64,000 bases of DNA from Kitasatospora sp. NBC_00315 (GCF_041435095.1 NZ_CP108025.1:6634001-6698000); one strand, 5' to 3'. Shown: positions 20,158 to 28,807, counted from the stretch's first letter. The notes: generated from the letters alone by a model not told the origin. A program made the numbers and translations.

Positions 20158-21125
20158 TGTCCGAACCGACCGGTGCCACCCGCCGACGCGGGCCCTTCCA
20201 GGTCGGGGACCAGGTCCAGCTGACCGACCCGAAGGGCCGCCACTACACGTTCACGCTCCAGGCCGGGAACCAGTTCCACACCCACAAGGGTGCGTTCCCG
20301 CACGACGAGCTGATCGGCTCCCCCGAGGGCACGGTCGTGCGCACCACGGGGAACGTCCCGTACCTCGCGCTGCGCCCCCTGCTCCCCGACTACGTCCTGT
20401 CCATGCCGCGAGGCGCCGCCGTGATCTACCCCAAGGACGCGGGGCAGATCCTGGCGATGGCCGACATCTTCGCCGGTGCCCGCGTGGTCGAGGCCGGCGT
20501 CGGCTCCGGTGCGCTCAGCACCTACCTGCTGCGCGCCGTCGGCGACACCGGCCTGCTGGCCTCCTACGAGCGCCGCCAGGACTTCGCCGACATCGCCAAG
20601 AGCAACGTCGAGCGCTACTTCGGCGGCTCGCACCCGGCCTGGAAGCTCACCGTGGGCGACCTCCAGGACAACCTGGTGGAGACCGACGTCGACCGCGTGA
20701 TCCTCGACATGCTCGCCCCCTGGGAGTGCCTGGACGTCGCCTCCAGGGCGCTCGTTCCCGGCGGCCTGATCTGCTGCTACGTGGCCACCACCACGCAGAT
20801 GTCGCGCACGGTCGAGGCGCTTCGCGAGCACGGCACCTTCACCGAACCGCAGGCCTGGGAGACCATGGTCCGCACCTGGCACCTGGAGGGCCTCGCGGTC
20901 CGCCCGGACCACCGGATGATCGGTCACACCGGCTTCCTGCTCACCTCCCGCCGCCTCGCCGACGGTGTCGAGCCGCCGCTGCGCCGTCGTCGCCCCGCCA
21001 AGGGCGCCTACGGCGAGGAGTACGACAACGGGTCTCCGGAGCAGAGCCTCCAGGAGCGCGCCGCCGCCCGGGCGGCCGCCCGCGACGTGGGCACCGAGCC
21101 GACCGGGGCACCGGAGCTCGGCTGA
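20157..21125 (+). CDS. trmI: tRNA (adenine-58-N1)-methyltransferase TrmI
   Basis: 322 residues. It places a methyl group on N1 of A58 in the T-loop of tRNAs using AdoMet. The N-terminal beta domain (GPFQVGDQVQLTDPKGRHYT) and the AdoMet motif VVEAGVGSGALS (about 110-121) are typical, as are YPKDAGQI and the YERRQDFADIA segment. A charged C-terminal tail (about 270-322) is variable in the family. The ATG at 20157 gives the conserved start; an upstream in-frame start at 20124 adds unrelated residues. The orthologue (Rv2118c) has the same neighbourhood. Confidence 0.94.
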   Translation: MSEPTGATRRRGPFQVGDQVQLTDPKGRHYTFTLQAGNQFHTHKGAFPHDELIGSPEGTVVRTTGNVPYLALRPLLPDYVLSMPRGAAVIYPKDAGQILAMADIFAGARVVEAGVGSGALSTYLLRAVGDTGLLASYERRQDFADIAKSNVERYFGGSHPAWKLTVGDLQDNLVETDVDRVILDMLAPWECLDVASRALVPGGLICCYVATTTQMSRTVEALREHGTFTEPQAWETMVRTWHLEGLAVRPDHRMIGHTGFLLTSRRLADGVEPPLRRRRPAKGAYGEEYDNGSPEQSLQERAAARAAARDVGTEPTGAPELG

Positions 21126-21129
21126 CGGC

Positions 21130-21213
21130 GATGACACGACGGCGATGACACGACCGCGATGACGCGACCGCGATGACACGACCGCGATGACACGACCGCG
21201 ATGACGCGACCGC
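21130..21213. repeat. Six-copy 14-bp tandem repeat
   Basis: Six units of gatgacacgaccgc (units 3 and 6 carry gatgacgcgaccgc, and unit 1 ends gacggc), exactly 14 bp apart, directly after the trmI stop and running into the terminator stem. The unit length is not a multiple of three, so the array is not coding. Confidence 0.9.
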
Positions 21214-21260
21214 GCGAGGGGCGGTACGACGGGCTTCGGCCCGTCGTACCGCCCCTCGCG
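21213..21260 (+). terminator. 22-bp-stem UUCG terminator of trmI
   Basis: Perfect 22-bp inverted repeat around a TTCG tetraloop (arm positions 21213-21234 and 21239-21260), about 90 bp after the trmI stop and next to the 14-bp repeat array. Confidence 0.9.
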
Positions 21261-21393
21261 TCCGTGCAGGTGGGGCGAGCCGTCACGTCGTGCGACCCCC
21301 TGCACGGGACACCGGGGGCGTGTGGGACGATGCTCGCTCACACAGACCCACCGTGCCGTTCGGCGGCACCGTACCGGTGGAGGGGAACGCCCG

Positions 21394-22014
21394 GTGGAAA
21401 CTGCGGTCGGGACGGCGATGGCTGACGAGGACACCGGGGGAGGCGCCCGCCCGACGGGCCCCGCGCAGGCCCGGTCGGGGCTGCTGCACTGGGCGGTGGT
21501 GGCGGCGGGCTGCGCCGCCGTGGTGGCCGGGGCGCTGGCGGCCGACCCGGCCCAGGGCTCGACCGCACCCGTGCGGCCCACTCCCAGGGCGCTGCCGGCG
21601 GCGGAGGCTCCGGATCCGGCCAAGGCCGAACTCCCCCTCGACTGCGGACCGTTCCCGGTGAAGATATCCGTGCACTTCGGCGCGGATCTCGGGGACGGCA
21701 GGCCCGGGACGGTGGCGGCCGCGCACTGCGACGCCGAGAACGGCACCCCGCCCGACGCGGTCTACCTGCTCGGCCCCGGAGCCGGGCCCGGCGACCGCCC
21801 GGTGGTGCTCGCCACCCTGCTCTCGGAGCAGGAGAACCTGACGGTCGGCAGGCTGGCCCTGCGCAGCGACGGTGTGATCACCGGTCACGCCCAGGGCTAC
21901 TCCTCCGACGACGTCCCGCGCTTCAGCCCGGACCTCTCACTGGACCTCACCTGGACCCGCCGGAACGGCACCTGGACCCGCACCGCGACCAGCGCCCCGG
22001 CCGCCCGCGCCTGA
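21394..22014 (+). CDS. Single-pass membrane/exported protein of unknown function
   Basis: 206 residues from the GTG at 21394 (ggaggggaa ribosome site 6 bp upstream); ATG 21418 is an alternative. One hydrophobic segment (about 32-54) is followed by a Pro-rich linker and an extracellular domain with two Cys (in LDCGPFPVK and AAHCDAENG) that could form a disulphide. The domain has alternating beta-like stretches and no recognisable motif. Not recognised as a named family. The location between trmI and the ferredoxin/mpa genes appears common in streptomycetes, but this gives no function. Confidence 0.7.
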   Translation: METAVGTAMADEDTGGGARPTGPAQARSGLLHWAVVAAGCAAVVAGALAADPAQGSTAPVRPTPRALPAAEAPDPAKAELPLDCGPFPVKISVHFGADLGDGRPGTVAAAHCDAENGTPPDAVYLLGPGAGPGDRPVVLATLLSEQENLTVGRLALRSDGVITGHAQGYSSDDVPRFSPDLSLDLTWTRRNGTWTRTATSAPAARA

Positions 22015-22026
22015 CCCCTCCCACGG

Positions 22027-22175
22027 GAGCCGCAGGCCCGCCCACGAGCCCCGGTCACCGACCCGTTCCGGTCTCCCTGTCAGCGCCTCGTGCCGTCAGC
22101 GCCGGCCGGTGAGCCGCAGGCCCGCCCACGAGCCCCGGTCGCCCCGTCAGCGCCTCGTGCCGTCAGCGCCGGCCC
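22027..22175. repeat. Imperfect duplication in the gap before the ferredoxin gene
   Basis: The segment gagccgcaggcccgcccacg occurs at 22027 and 22111, and gtcagcgcctcgtgccgtca at 22079 and 22146. This indicates a duplication with a 17-bp length difference between copies. No gene lies in 22015-22235. Confidence 0.75.
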
Positions 22176-22235
22176 GTGAGCCGAAGCCCGCCCGCGGCCC
22201 GGAGGCGAGCGGTCCAGAGACGGCCTGCGCCCGAA

Positions 22236-22541
22236 TCAGTCGGCGTCCGGCCCGTAGACCTCGACCCGATCCGCCACCCGGCGTACGTGGATGCAGTCCC
22301 CGGGGCACTCCTTCGCCGAGTCCACCACGTCCTGAAGCAGAGTCAGCGGCACCGGCGCGGTCTCGCCCGGCTGCTGGCGCAGCTCGTCGTCGGAGCCCTT
22401 CACGTACGCGAGGCCGTCGATGTCCAGTTCGAAGACCTCCGGGGCGTACTGCACGCAGATGCCGTCACCGGTGCACAGATCCTGGTCGATCCACACCTCA
22501 AGGGGCTCGCCCGCCGCCGTCGTGCCACCGGTCACCGACAT
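22236..22541 (-). CDS. 3Fe-4S-type ferredoxin
   Basis: About 100 residues. The cluster motif reads CTGDGIC followed later by CPGDC. The middle cysteine of a usual CxxCxxC is replaced by Asp, the pattern of [3Fe-4S] ferredoxins that pair with cytochrome P450s. The C-terminal cysteine is followed by Pro, as expected. It transfers single electrons in the cytosol, but no P450 gene is visible in the window. The ATG at 22541 is close to an AGGAG; the GTG two codons later (22535) has better spacing and may be the real start. A longer frame to 22616 is unlikely. It is divergent from mpa. Confidence 0.88.
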   Translation of the reverse strand: MSVTGGTTAAGEPLEVWIDQDLCTGDGICVQYAPEVFELDIDGLAYVKGSDDELRQQPGETAPVPLTLLQDVVDSAKECPGDCIHVRRVADRVEVYGPDAD

Positions 22542-22757
22542 GTCTCCTGCCGTTTCGTCCCGGGTCGCCCCGGATTCAGGGGCAATCCCGCCATTCGTAC
22601 AACGATCGGACAGCAATTCGCGGTCCCGATCGGATATCGACTTGCTCGACGATACATCCGGTCCGCTTTGACAGGTGTGCGCCGGGGTATCCCTTCACGC
22701 AGAGGGGAAGCACGCGAGGGCGAAGATCGGACACGCCCGTTCCATCTTTCTTGATCT

Positions 22758-22790
22758 AGGGGTTTACATACCCCTGGTCCCAGGTAGGGT
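22758..22790 (+). promoter_or_regulatory. Promoter of mpa with overlapping inverted repeat
   Basis: TTTACA (22763-22768) and TAGGGT (22785-22790), 16 bp apart, fit a housekeeping sigma promoter 37 bp before the mpa start. The dyad aggggt-N6-acccct (22758-22775) covers the -35 box and may be an operator. Confidence 0.55.
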
Positions 22791-22826
22791 CTGGAAGCGT
22801 CCAGCTCCCCGGAGGAGGTGAGGACC

Positions 22827-24593
22827 GTGGCAGCCCACGATGACGACTACAACCGCAGCCCCGGCAGGCCCGCTCGTGGTTCCGACGAGGCCGCACAGGT
22901 CTCGTACCTCGAGCAGGAAATCGCTGTCCTGCGCCGCAAGCTCGCCGACTCGCCGCGCAATTCGAGAATCCTCGAAGAGCGGATCGTCGAGCTCCAGACC
23001 AACCTGGCAGGCGCGACCGCTCAGAACGAGCGGCTCGCCTCCACCCTGCGAGAGGCCCGCGACCAGATCGTGGCCCTCAAGGAGGAAGTGGACAGGCTGG
23101 CCCAGCCCCCCGCCGGATTCGGCACCTTCCTCGTCCAGAACGAGGACGGTACCGCAGACATCTTCACCGGCGGCCGAAAGCTGCGGGTCAACGTCAGCCC
23201 GAGCGTAGAGCTCGACGAGCTGCGCCGCGGCCAGGAGGTGATGCTCAACGAGGCCCTCAACATCGTGGACGCGATGGCCTTCGAGAGCATCGGCGACATC
23301 GTCACCCTCAAGGAAGTCCTTGAGGACGGCGAGCGCGCCCTGGTCACCGGGCACACCGACGAGGAGCGGGTGGTCCGGCTCGCCGAACCGCTGCGCGGCC
23401 TCACCCTGCGTTCCGGTGACGCCCTGCTGCTGGAGCCGCGCTCCGGCTACGTCTACGAGGTGGTTCCGAAGTCGGAGGTCGAGGACCTGGTCCTCGAAGA
23501 GGTCCCCGACATCGACTACCGGCAGATCGGCGGTCTGGCCAACCAGATCGAGCAGATCCGGGACGCGGTCGAGCTGCCCTACCTGCACGCCGACCTGTTC
23601 AAGGAGTACGAGCTCCGGCCGCCGAAGGGCGTCCTGCTCTACGGCCCTCCCGGCTGTGGCAAGACGCTGATCGCCAAGGCCGTCGCGAACTCGCTCGCCA
23701 AGAAGGTCGCCGAGGTCACCGGTCGCCCGCAGGGCAAGAGCTACTTCCTCAACATCAAGGGCCCCGAGCTGCTCAACAAGTACGTCGGCGAGACCGAGCG
23801 GCAGATCCGCCTGGTCTTCCAGCGTGCTCGCGAGAAGGCCAGCGAGGGCACGCCCGTCATCGTCTTCTTCGACGAGATGGAGTCGCTCTTCCGCACCCGC
23901 GGCTCGGGTGTCAGCTCGGACGTGGAGAACACCATCGTTCCGCAGCTGCTGGCCGAGATCGACGGTGTCGAGGGCCTGGAGAACGTCATCGTCATCGGTG
24001 CCTCGAACCGTGAGGACATGATCGACCCGGCGATCCTGCGGCCCGGCCGGCTGGACGTCAAGATCAAGATCGAGCGTCCGGACGCCGAGGCGGCCAAGGA
24101 CATCTTCTCGAAGTATCTCAGGGACTCGCTGCCCTTCCACCCGGACGACCTCAAGGAGCACGACGGCTCGGTGGACTCCACCGTGGCGGCGATGATCCAG
24201 GCGGTCGTCGAGCGGATGTACACCGAGACCGAGGAGAACCGCTTCCTGGAGGTCACCTACGCCAACGGTGACAAGGAGGTCCTGTACTTCAAGGACTTCA
24301 ACTCCGGCGCCATGATCCAGAACATCGTGGACCGGGCGAAGAAGATGGCCATCAAGGACTTCCTCGATCACGGTCAGCGCGGTCTGCGCGTCGCCCACCT
24401 GCTCGCCGCCTGTGTGGACGAGTTCAAGGAGAACGAGGACCTGCCCAACACCACCAACCCGGACGACTGGGCCCGCATCTCCGGCAAGAAGGGCGAGCGG
24501 ATCGTCTTCATCCGTACGCTCGTCACCGGCAAGCAGGGCGCCGAGTCCGGCCGCTCGATCGACACCGTGGCCAACACGGGGCAGTACCTGTAA
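22827..24593 (+). CDS. mpa: Proteasomal ATPase Mpa/ARC
   Basis: 588 residues. A hexameric AAA ring that unfolds pupylated proteins and threads them into the 20S core. An N-terminal coiled coil (about 22-92), which binds Pup, is followed by OB domains (about 95-225), then the AAA module: Walker A GPPGCGKT (273-280), Walker B VIVFFDE (344-350). The C-terminal QYL matches the proteasome-docking tail. The GTG at 22827 (MAAHDDD start) has an ideal ggaggagg site; the GTG 9 bp earlier lies inside it. The product is called ARC in streptomycetes. First gene of the proteasome cluster. Confidence 0.97.
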   Translation: MAAHDDDYNRSPGRPARGSDEAAQVSYLEQEIAVLRRKLADSPRNSRILEERIVELQTNLAGATAQNERLASTLREARDQIVALKEEVDRLAQPPAGFGTFLVQNEDGTADIFTGGRKLRVNVSPSVELDELRRGQEVMLNEALNIVDAMAFESIGDIVTLKEVLEDGERALVTGHTDEERVVRLAEPLRGLTLRSGDALLLEPRSGYVYEVVPKSEVEDLVLEEVPDIDYRQIGGLANQIEQIRDAVELPYLHADLFKEYELRPPKGVLLYGPPGCGKTLIAKAVANSLAKKVAEVTGRPQGKSYFLNIKGPELLNKYVGETERQIRLVFQRAREKASEGTPVIVFFDEMESLFRTRGSGVSSDVENTIVPQLLAEIDGVEGLENVIVIGASNREDMIDPAILRPGRLDVKIKIERPDAEAAKDIFSKYLRDSLPFHPDDLKEHDGSVDSTVAAMIQAVVERMYTETEENRFLEVTYANGDKEVLYFKDFNSGAMIQNIVDRAKKMAIKDFLDHGQRGLRVAHLLAACVDEFKENEDLPNTTNPDDWARISGKKGERIVFIRTLVTGKQGAESGRSIDTVANTGQYL

Positions 24594-24622
24594 CCAGGTA
24601 TCTCCCGTCGGCCCGTACTCCC

Positions 24623-24691
24623 CGTCCGGCTGTGGCGCCTCGCGGCCCCGCAGCCGGACGGCGCGTCTCGGGGCGGCACCGTCGGTGCCGC
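24623..24691 (+). terminator. Hairpin pair after mpa
   Basis: cgtccggctg (24623-24632) pairs with cagccggacg (24651-24660), and gcggcacc-gtc-ggtgccgc (24673-24691) follows. Both are GC-rich stems just after the mpa stop; termination is plausible but may be partial. Confidence 0.5.
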
Positions 24692-24802
24692 GTTCTAGGC
24701 TCTACCCACCGTCGGCGGCCGCCCGGCAGGCCGCGGTGTTGTTCAGCGGTACGTCAGTGCGTTCCGCCCGTGGGGGGCGGCGCACCGGGCAAGGAGGGCC
24801 GC

Positions 24803-26332
24803 ATGACCGTACGGCGCGTGATGGGGATCGAGACCGAGTACGGGATCTCCGTACCCGGGCACCCGAACGCCAACGCCATGCTCACCTCGTCCCAGATCGT
24901 CAACGCGTACGCCGCGGCGATGCACCGGGCTCGGCGGGCCCGCTGGGACTTCGAGGAGGAGAATCCGCTGCGCGACGCCCGGGGCTTCGACCTCGCGCGT
25001 GACGTCGCGGACGCCAGCCAGCTGACCGACGAGGACATCGGTCTCGCCAACATCATCCTCACCAACGGCGCCCGCTTCTACGTGGACCACGCGCACCCCG
25101 AGTACAGCTCGCCCGAGGTCACCAACCCGCGCGACGCCGTGCTCTGGGACAAGGCCGGCGAGCGTGTCATGGAGACGGCGGCGGCCCGGGCCCTGGACCT
25201 GCCCAACGGCCAGACCATCCGCCTGTACAAGAACAACACCGACAACAAGGGCGCCTCCTACGGCACTCACGAGAACTACCTGATGAAGCGGTCGACGCCG
25301 TTCGCCGACATCGTCCGCCACCTCACCCCGTTCTTCGTCTCGCGCCAGGTCGTCACCGGCGCCGGCCGGGTCGGGATCGGGCAGGACGGCAACGCGAACG
25401 GGTTCCAGCTCAGCCAGCGCGCCGACTACTTCGAGGTCGAGGTCGGCCTGGAGACCACCCTCAAGCGCCCGATCATCAACACCCGCGACGAACCGCACGC
25501 CGACGCCGAGAAGTACCGCCGGCTGCACGTGATCATCGGGGACGCCAACCTCTCCGAGATCTCCACCTACCTCAAGCTGGGCACCACCTCCCTGGTGCTG
25601 GCGATGATCGAGGACGCCTTCATCGCCTCCGACCTCGCCGTCGACCAGCCGGTGCGGACGCTGCACCGGGTCTCCCACGACCCGGGCCTCAAGCACCTGA
25701 TCACCCTGCGCAGCGGGCGCCGGCTGACCGCCGTCCAGCTCCAGCTGGAGTACTGCGAGCTGGCCCGCAAGTACGTGGAGGACCGCTACGGCAACGACGC
25801 GGACGAGCAGACCGTGGACGTCCTGGCCCGTTGGGAGGACGTGCTGGGCCGCCTGGAGCGCGATCCGATGAGCCTGTCCCGGCAGCTGGACTGGGTCGCC
25901 AAGAAGGAGATCCTGGAGGGCTACCGCAGCCGGGACGGCCTCGACTGGGACAACTCCCGGCTGGAGCTGATCGACCTCCAGTACAGCGACGTCCGGGCCG
26001 AGAAGGGCCTCTACAACCGCCTGGTGGCCCGAGGCCGCTTCGAGCGGCTGGTGTCCGAGGAGGACGTCCTGCGAGCCGTGGGCAAGCCCCCGGAGGACAC
26101 CAGGGCGTACTTCCGCGGCCGCTGCCTGGAGCAGTACGCGGACCACGTCGCCGCGGCCTCCTGGGACTCGGTGATCTTCGACCTCCCGGGCCGGGACTCG
26201 CTCCAGCGGGTGCCGACACTGGAGCCGCTGCGCGGGACACGCGACCACGTGAAGGACCTGCTGGACCGCTGTCGCACCGCCGAGGACCTGGTCCGGGTGC
26301 TCTCCGGCGACCGCGGACAGGGCGGCACCTGA
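24803..26332 (+). CDS. dop: Deamidase/depupylase Dop
   Basis: 509 residues from the ATG at 24803 (aaggaggg site). Dop converts the C-terminal Gln of Pup to Glu and removes Pup from substrates. It is a carboxylate-amine/glutamine-synthetase-like enzyme. The ATP/Mg site motif GIETEYG (8-14), the catalytic-loop Asp in HAHPEYSSPEV, and NTRDEPHADAEKYRRLHVI are shared with PafA. The Dop-loop region (about residues 45-80), absent in PafA, is present. This fits the GGQ-ending Pup encoded next, which needs deamidation. Confidence 0.96.
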   Translation: MTVRRVMGIETEYGISVPGHPNANAMLTSSQIVNAYAAAMHRARRARWDFEEENPLRDARGFDLARDVADASQLTDEDIGLANIILTNGARFYVDHAHPEYSSPEVTNPRDAVLWDKAGERVMETAAARALDLPNGQTIRLYKNNTDNKGASYGTHENYLMKRSTPFADIVRHLTPFFVSRQVVTGAGRVGIGQDGNANGFQLSQRADYFEVEVGLETTLKRPIINTRDEPHADAEKYRRLHVIIGDANLSEISTYLKLGTTSLVLAMIEDAFIASDLAVDQPVRTLHRVSHDPGLKHLITLRSGRRLTAVQLQLEYCELARKYVEDRYGNDADEQTVDVLARWEDVLGRLERDPMSLSRQLDWVAKKEILEGYRSRDGLDWDNSRLELIDLQYSDVRAEKGLYNRLVARGRFERLVSEEDVLRAVGKPPEDTRAYFRGRCLEQYADHVAAASWDSVIFDLPGRDSLQRVPTLEPLRGTRDHVKDLLDRCRTAEDLVRVLSGDRGQGGT

Positions 26333-26644
26333 GCGGCCGGCGCGCGCTGCCCGCGGACGCCCGCTGGGCCGGGTGCCGCGGGCGGCTCCGACGCGGCCGC
26401 GGGGCCCGGCCCCCGGTCCGGCGCCGCCGTCCGTTCGACGGGTAACTTTTCGATCACCACGGGTGAACGCGTCCCGAATGGGAATCATCCGGGGGAGCCC
26501 CCGGCGTTGGACAGGAAGCGCCACACGCAAACCGGGAGCGATTGTCGCACCCGGTGTATAGGGTCGACGCAGCGGCGCAGACACGCAGCACGTGCAGACC
26601 TGACAGCACCAAGCCGTGCCAGACGAATGAGCGGGGTGAGGGAA
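26333..26644. other. 312-bp gap between dop and pup
   Basis: No gene supported. A short gg-rich hairpin (cgggggagcccccgg, near 26489) and tatagggt near 26558 are the only features, the latter a possible -10 region for pup. Confidence 0.45.
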
Positions 26645-26863
26645 ATGGCGAGCAAGGACACCGGCGGCGGCCAGCAGCGGGCGAACCGTGCCTCCGAGGA
26701 GGTCGAGGAGCAGGCTGCCGAGACGCAGAATTCCGAGGAGCTCCAGGAGCGCCAGGAAAAGCTGACCGACGACGTGGACGCGGTTCTGGACGAAATCGAC
26801 GAGGTTCTGGAGTCGAATGCCGAGGATTTCGTGCGGCAATTCGTCCAGAAGGGCGGCCAGTAG
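26645..26863 (+). CDS. pup: Prokaryotic ubiquitin-like protein Pup
   Basis: 72 residues, acidic and mostly disordered, with the conserved C-terminal helix region and the ending FVQKGGQ. Pup is joined by PafA through its C-terminus to lysines of target proteins, marking them for the proteasome. The terminal Gln shows that it must first be deamidated by Dop. The central segment (about 21-51) forms a helix when bound to the Mpa coiled coil. The ATG at 26645 follows a gaggg site; an in-frame ATG at 26507 is not family-like. Confidence 0.97.
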   Translation: MASKDTGGGQQRANRASEEVEEQAAETQNSEELQERQEKLTDDVDAVLDEIDEVLESNAEDFVRQFVQKGGQ

Positions 26864-26937
26864 CCGTCCCGGACGGGCCCGGGGCCAGCCGGTGGACGGT
26901 CCCGGGCATTCGCGGAATTGACGGCCCAGACCGCTTC

Positions 26938-26971
26938 GGGCGGACGGGAGGCTCGGGCCTCCCGTCCGCCC
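26938..26971 (+). terminator. Hairpin between pup and prcB
   Basis: Perfect 15-bp stem (gggcggacgggaggc and complement) with a tcgg loop, 75 bp after the pup stop. It would separate pup transcripts from prcBA or act as a partial terminator. Confidence 0.8.
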
Positions 26972-27026
26972 CGGTCCGCCCCAGACGTCCGCGGCGACCA
27001 CAGGTGGATAGTGATCGTCCGGCGGG

Positions 27027-27032
27027 TAGGGT
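27027..27032 (+). promoter_or_regulatory. Possible -10 box of prcBA
   Basis: TAGGGT 40 bp upstream of the prcB GTG and after the pup hairpin; identical to the mpa -10 box. No convincing -35 is seen. Confidence 0.35.
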
Positions 27033-27071
27033 GCGGGCAACGCGCGCTTCAAGCTACTCGGAAGGAATCGT

Positions 27072-27914
27072 GTGGAAGCCAACACTCGTGGCACCGGGCG
27101 TCTACCGGCTGCCTTCCTGACCCCCGGGTCGTCCTCGTTCATCGACTTCCTGGCCGAGCACTCGCCGGACATGATCCCGGGCCGCCGCGGCCTCCCCGAG
27201 GGGCTGACCATCGACGCGCCGCACGGGACGACGATCGTCTCCGCGGTCTTCGACGGCGGCGTGGTCATCGCCGGCGACCGCCGGGCCACCATGGGCAACG
27301 TGATCGCCCAGCGCGACATCGAGAAGGTCTTCCCGGCCGACGAGTACAGCGCGGTCGGCATCGCCGGCACCGCCGGGCTCGCCGTCGAGATGGTCCGGCT
27401 CTTCCAGTTGGAGCTGGAGCACTACGAGAAGATCGAGGGCACCGTCCTCTCCTTCGAGGGCAAGGCCAACCGCCTCACCACGATGATCCGGGGCAACCTG
27501 GGCATGGCGATGCAGGGTCTCGCGGTGGTCCCGCTGTTCGCGGGCTACGACCTCGACCTCGGCCGGGGCCGGATCTTCACCTACGACGTCACCGGCGGCC
27601 GCTCCGAGGAGCGCGGCTTCGCCGCCACCGGCTCCGGCTCGGTCTTCGCCCGGGGCTCGATGAAGAAGCTCTACCGCGCGGGCCTGTCCGCGCAGCAGGC
27701 CTCCACCGTGGTGGTGCAGGCCCTCTACGACGCCGCCGACGACGACTCGGCGACCGGCGGTCCCGACCTCGCCCGCAAGATCTTCCCGATCGTCTCGCTG
27801 ATCACCGACGCCGGCTTCCGCAGGCTGTCCGAGACCGAGGTCTCCGACATCGCGCACTCGATCACCGAGACCCGCCTGGAGCGCCCCAACGGCCCCCAGG
27901 CCCCGCTCCTCTAG
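27072..27914 (+). CDS. prcB: 20S proteasome beta subunit PrcB
   Basis: 280 residues. Catalytic subunit of the 20S core. A propeptide of 52 residues ends at HG, and Thr53 (TTIVSAVF) becomes the N-terminal nucleophile after self-cleavage. Asp and Lys of the active site lie in GDRRATMG and nearby. The GTG start has a ggaaggaat site. The downstream gap to prcA is 85 bp, and both genes are probably one transcript. Confidence 0.97.
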   Translation: MEANTRGTGRLPAAFLTPGSSSFIDFLAEHSPDMIPGRRGLPEGLTIDAPHGTTIVSAVFDGGVVIAGDRRATMGNVIAQRDIEKVFPADEYSAVGIAGTAGLAVEMVRLFQLELEHYEKIEGTVLSFEGKANRLTTMIRGNLGMAMQGLAVVPLFAGYDLDLGRGRIFTYDVTGGRSEERGFAATGSGSVFARGSMKKLYRAGLSAQQASTVVVQALYDAADDDSATGGPDLARKIFPIVSLITDAGFRRLSETEVSDIAHSITETRLERPNGPQAPLL

Positions 27915-27999
27915 GCACTCCGCCCGATCCACCTCCCGACCCTCCCTCCCGGGCCCGCCAGCGGGCCGGAGGGGCCCTGACAGAAGGGGACGACCGCCG

Positions 28000-28755
28000 G
28001 TGTCCACACCGTTCTACGTCTCGCCTCAGCAGGCCATGGCGGACCGCGCGGAGTACGCCCGCAAGGGCATCGCGCGCGGCCGTAGCGTGGTCGTGCTCAC
28101 CTATGCCGACGGCATCGTCTTCGTCGCCGAGAACACCTCGCGCGCCCTGCACAAGGTCTCCGAGATCTACGACCAGATCGCCTACGCGGCGGTCGGCCGC
28201 TACAACGAGTTCGAGAACCTGCGCATCGGCGGCGTCCGCTACGCCGACCTGCGCGGATACTCCTACGACCGGGCCGACGTGACGGCCCGGGGCCTGGCCA
28301 ACGTCTACGCCCAGACGCTCGGCACCATCTTCTCCTCGGTCGGCGAGAAGCCCTACGAGGTCGAGCTGATCGTCGCCGAGGTCGGCAAGTCGCCCGACGA
28401 CGACCAGATCTACCGCCTGACCCCCGACGGCTCGGTGGTGGACGAGCAGAACACCGTCGTGGTGGGCGGCAACGCCGACTCCATCGGCAGCTACCTCGGC
28501 CAGCGCCACCGGACGGGCCTGAGCCTCACCGAGGCCCTCAAGCTGGCCGTCGACTCCCTCGCCAGGGATCCCAACGGCGGTACCCCGCGCACCCTGACGC
28601 CCGAACAGCTGGAGGTGGCGGTGCTGGACCGCCAGCGCTTCCAGCAACGCAAGTTCAAGCGCATCCTCGGCAGCCAGCTGGGCCGGCTGCTCGACGGGGA
28701 CCAGTCCGCGGAGGCGGACGAGGACGAGGACAAGCCGGCGGCGACGTCGGAGTAG
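28000..28755 (+). CDS. prcA: 20S proteasome alpha subunit PrcA
   Basis: 251 residues. Structural alpha subunit forming the outer gated rings. The N-terminal MSTPFYVSPQQAMADRAEYARKG-type segment carries the gate and H0 helix, followed by the proteasome fold (GRSVVVLTYADGIVFVAEN). It lacks a catalytic Thr, as expected. The C-terminal 25 residues are acidic and disordered. GTG start with agaagggg 10 bp upstream. A 17-bp-stem terminator follows immediately. Confidence 0.97.
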   Translation: MSTPFYVSPQQAMADRAEYARKGIARGRSVVVLTYADGIVFVAENTSRALHKVSEIYDQIAYAAVGRYNEFENLRIGGVRYADLRGYSYDRADVTARGLANVYAQTLGTIFSSVGEKPYEVELIVAEVGKSPDDDQIYRLTPDGSVVDEQNTVVVGGNADSIGSYLGQRHRTGLSLTEALKLAVDSLARDPNGGTPRTLTPEQLEVAVLDRQRFQQRKFKRILGSQLGRLLDGDQSAEADEDEDKPAATSE

Positions 28756-28764
28756 CCCTTGTGG

Positions 28765-28807
28765 GTGAATCCCGTACGGCCGGCCCGACGGGCCGTACGG
28801 GATTCAC
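28765..28807 (+). terminator. Terminator of prcBA
   Basis: Perfect 17-bp stem (gtgaatcccgtacggcc and complement) with a 9-base loop, starting 10 bp after the prcA stop. Confidence 0.88.

Noticed and set aside
21130..21213. CRISPR-like or coding repeat
   Set aside because: The 14-bp unit has no spacers and is not a multiple of three.
18945..21746. Long open frame (over 900 codons) on the minus strand through the repeat array
   Set aside because: It overlaps the site-2 protease and trmI on the other strand. Its translation is repetitive and Arg/Ser/Pro-rich without a domain.
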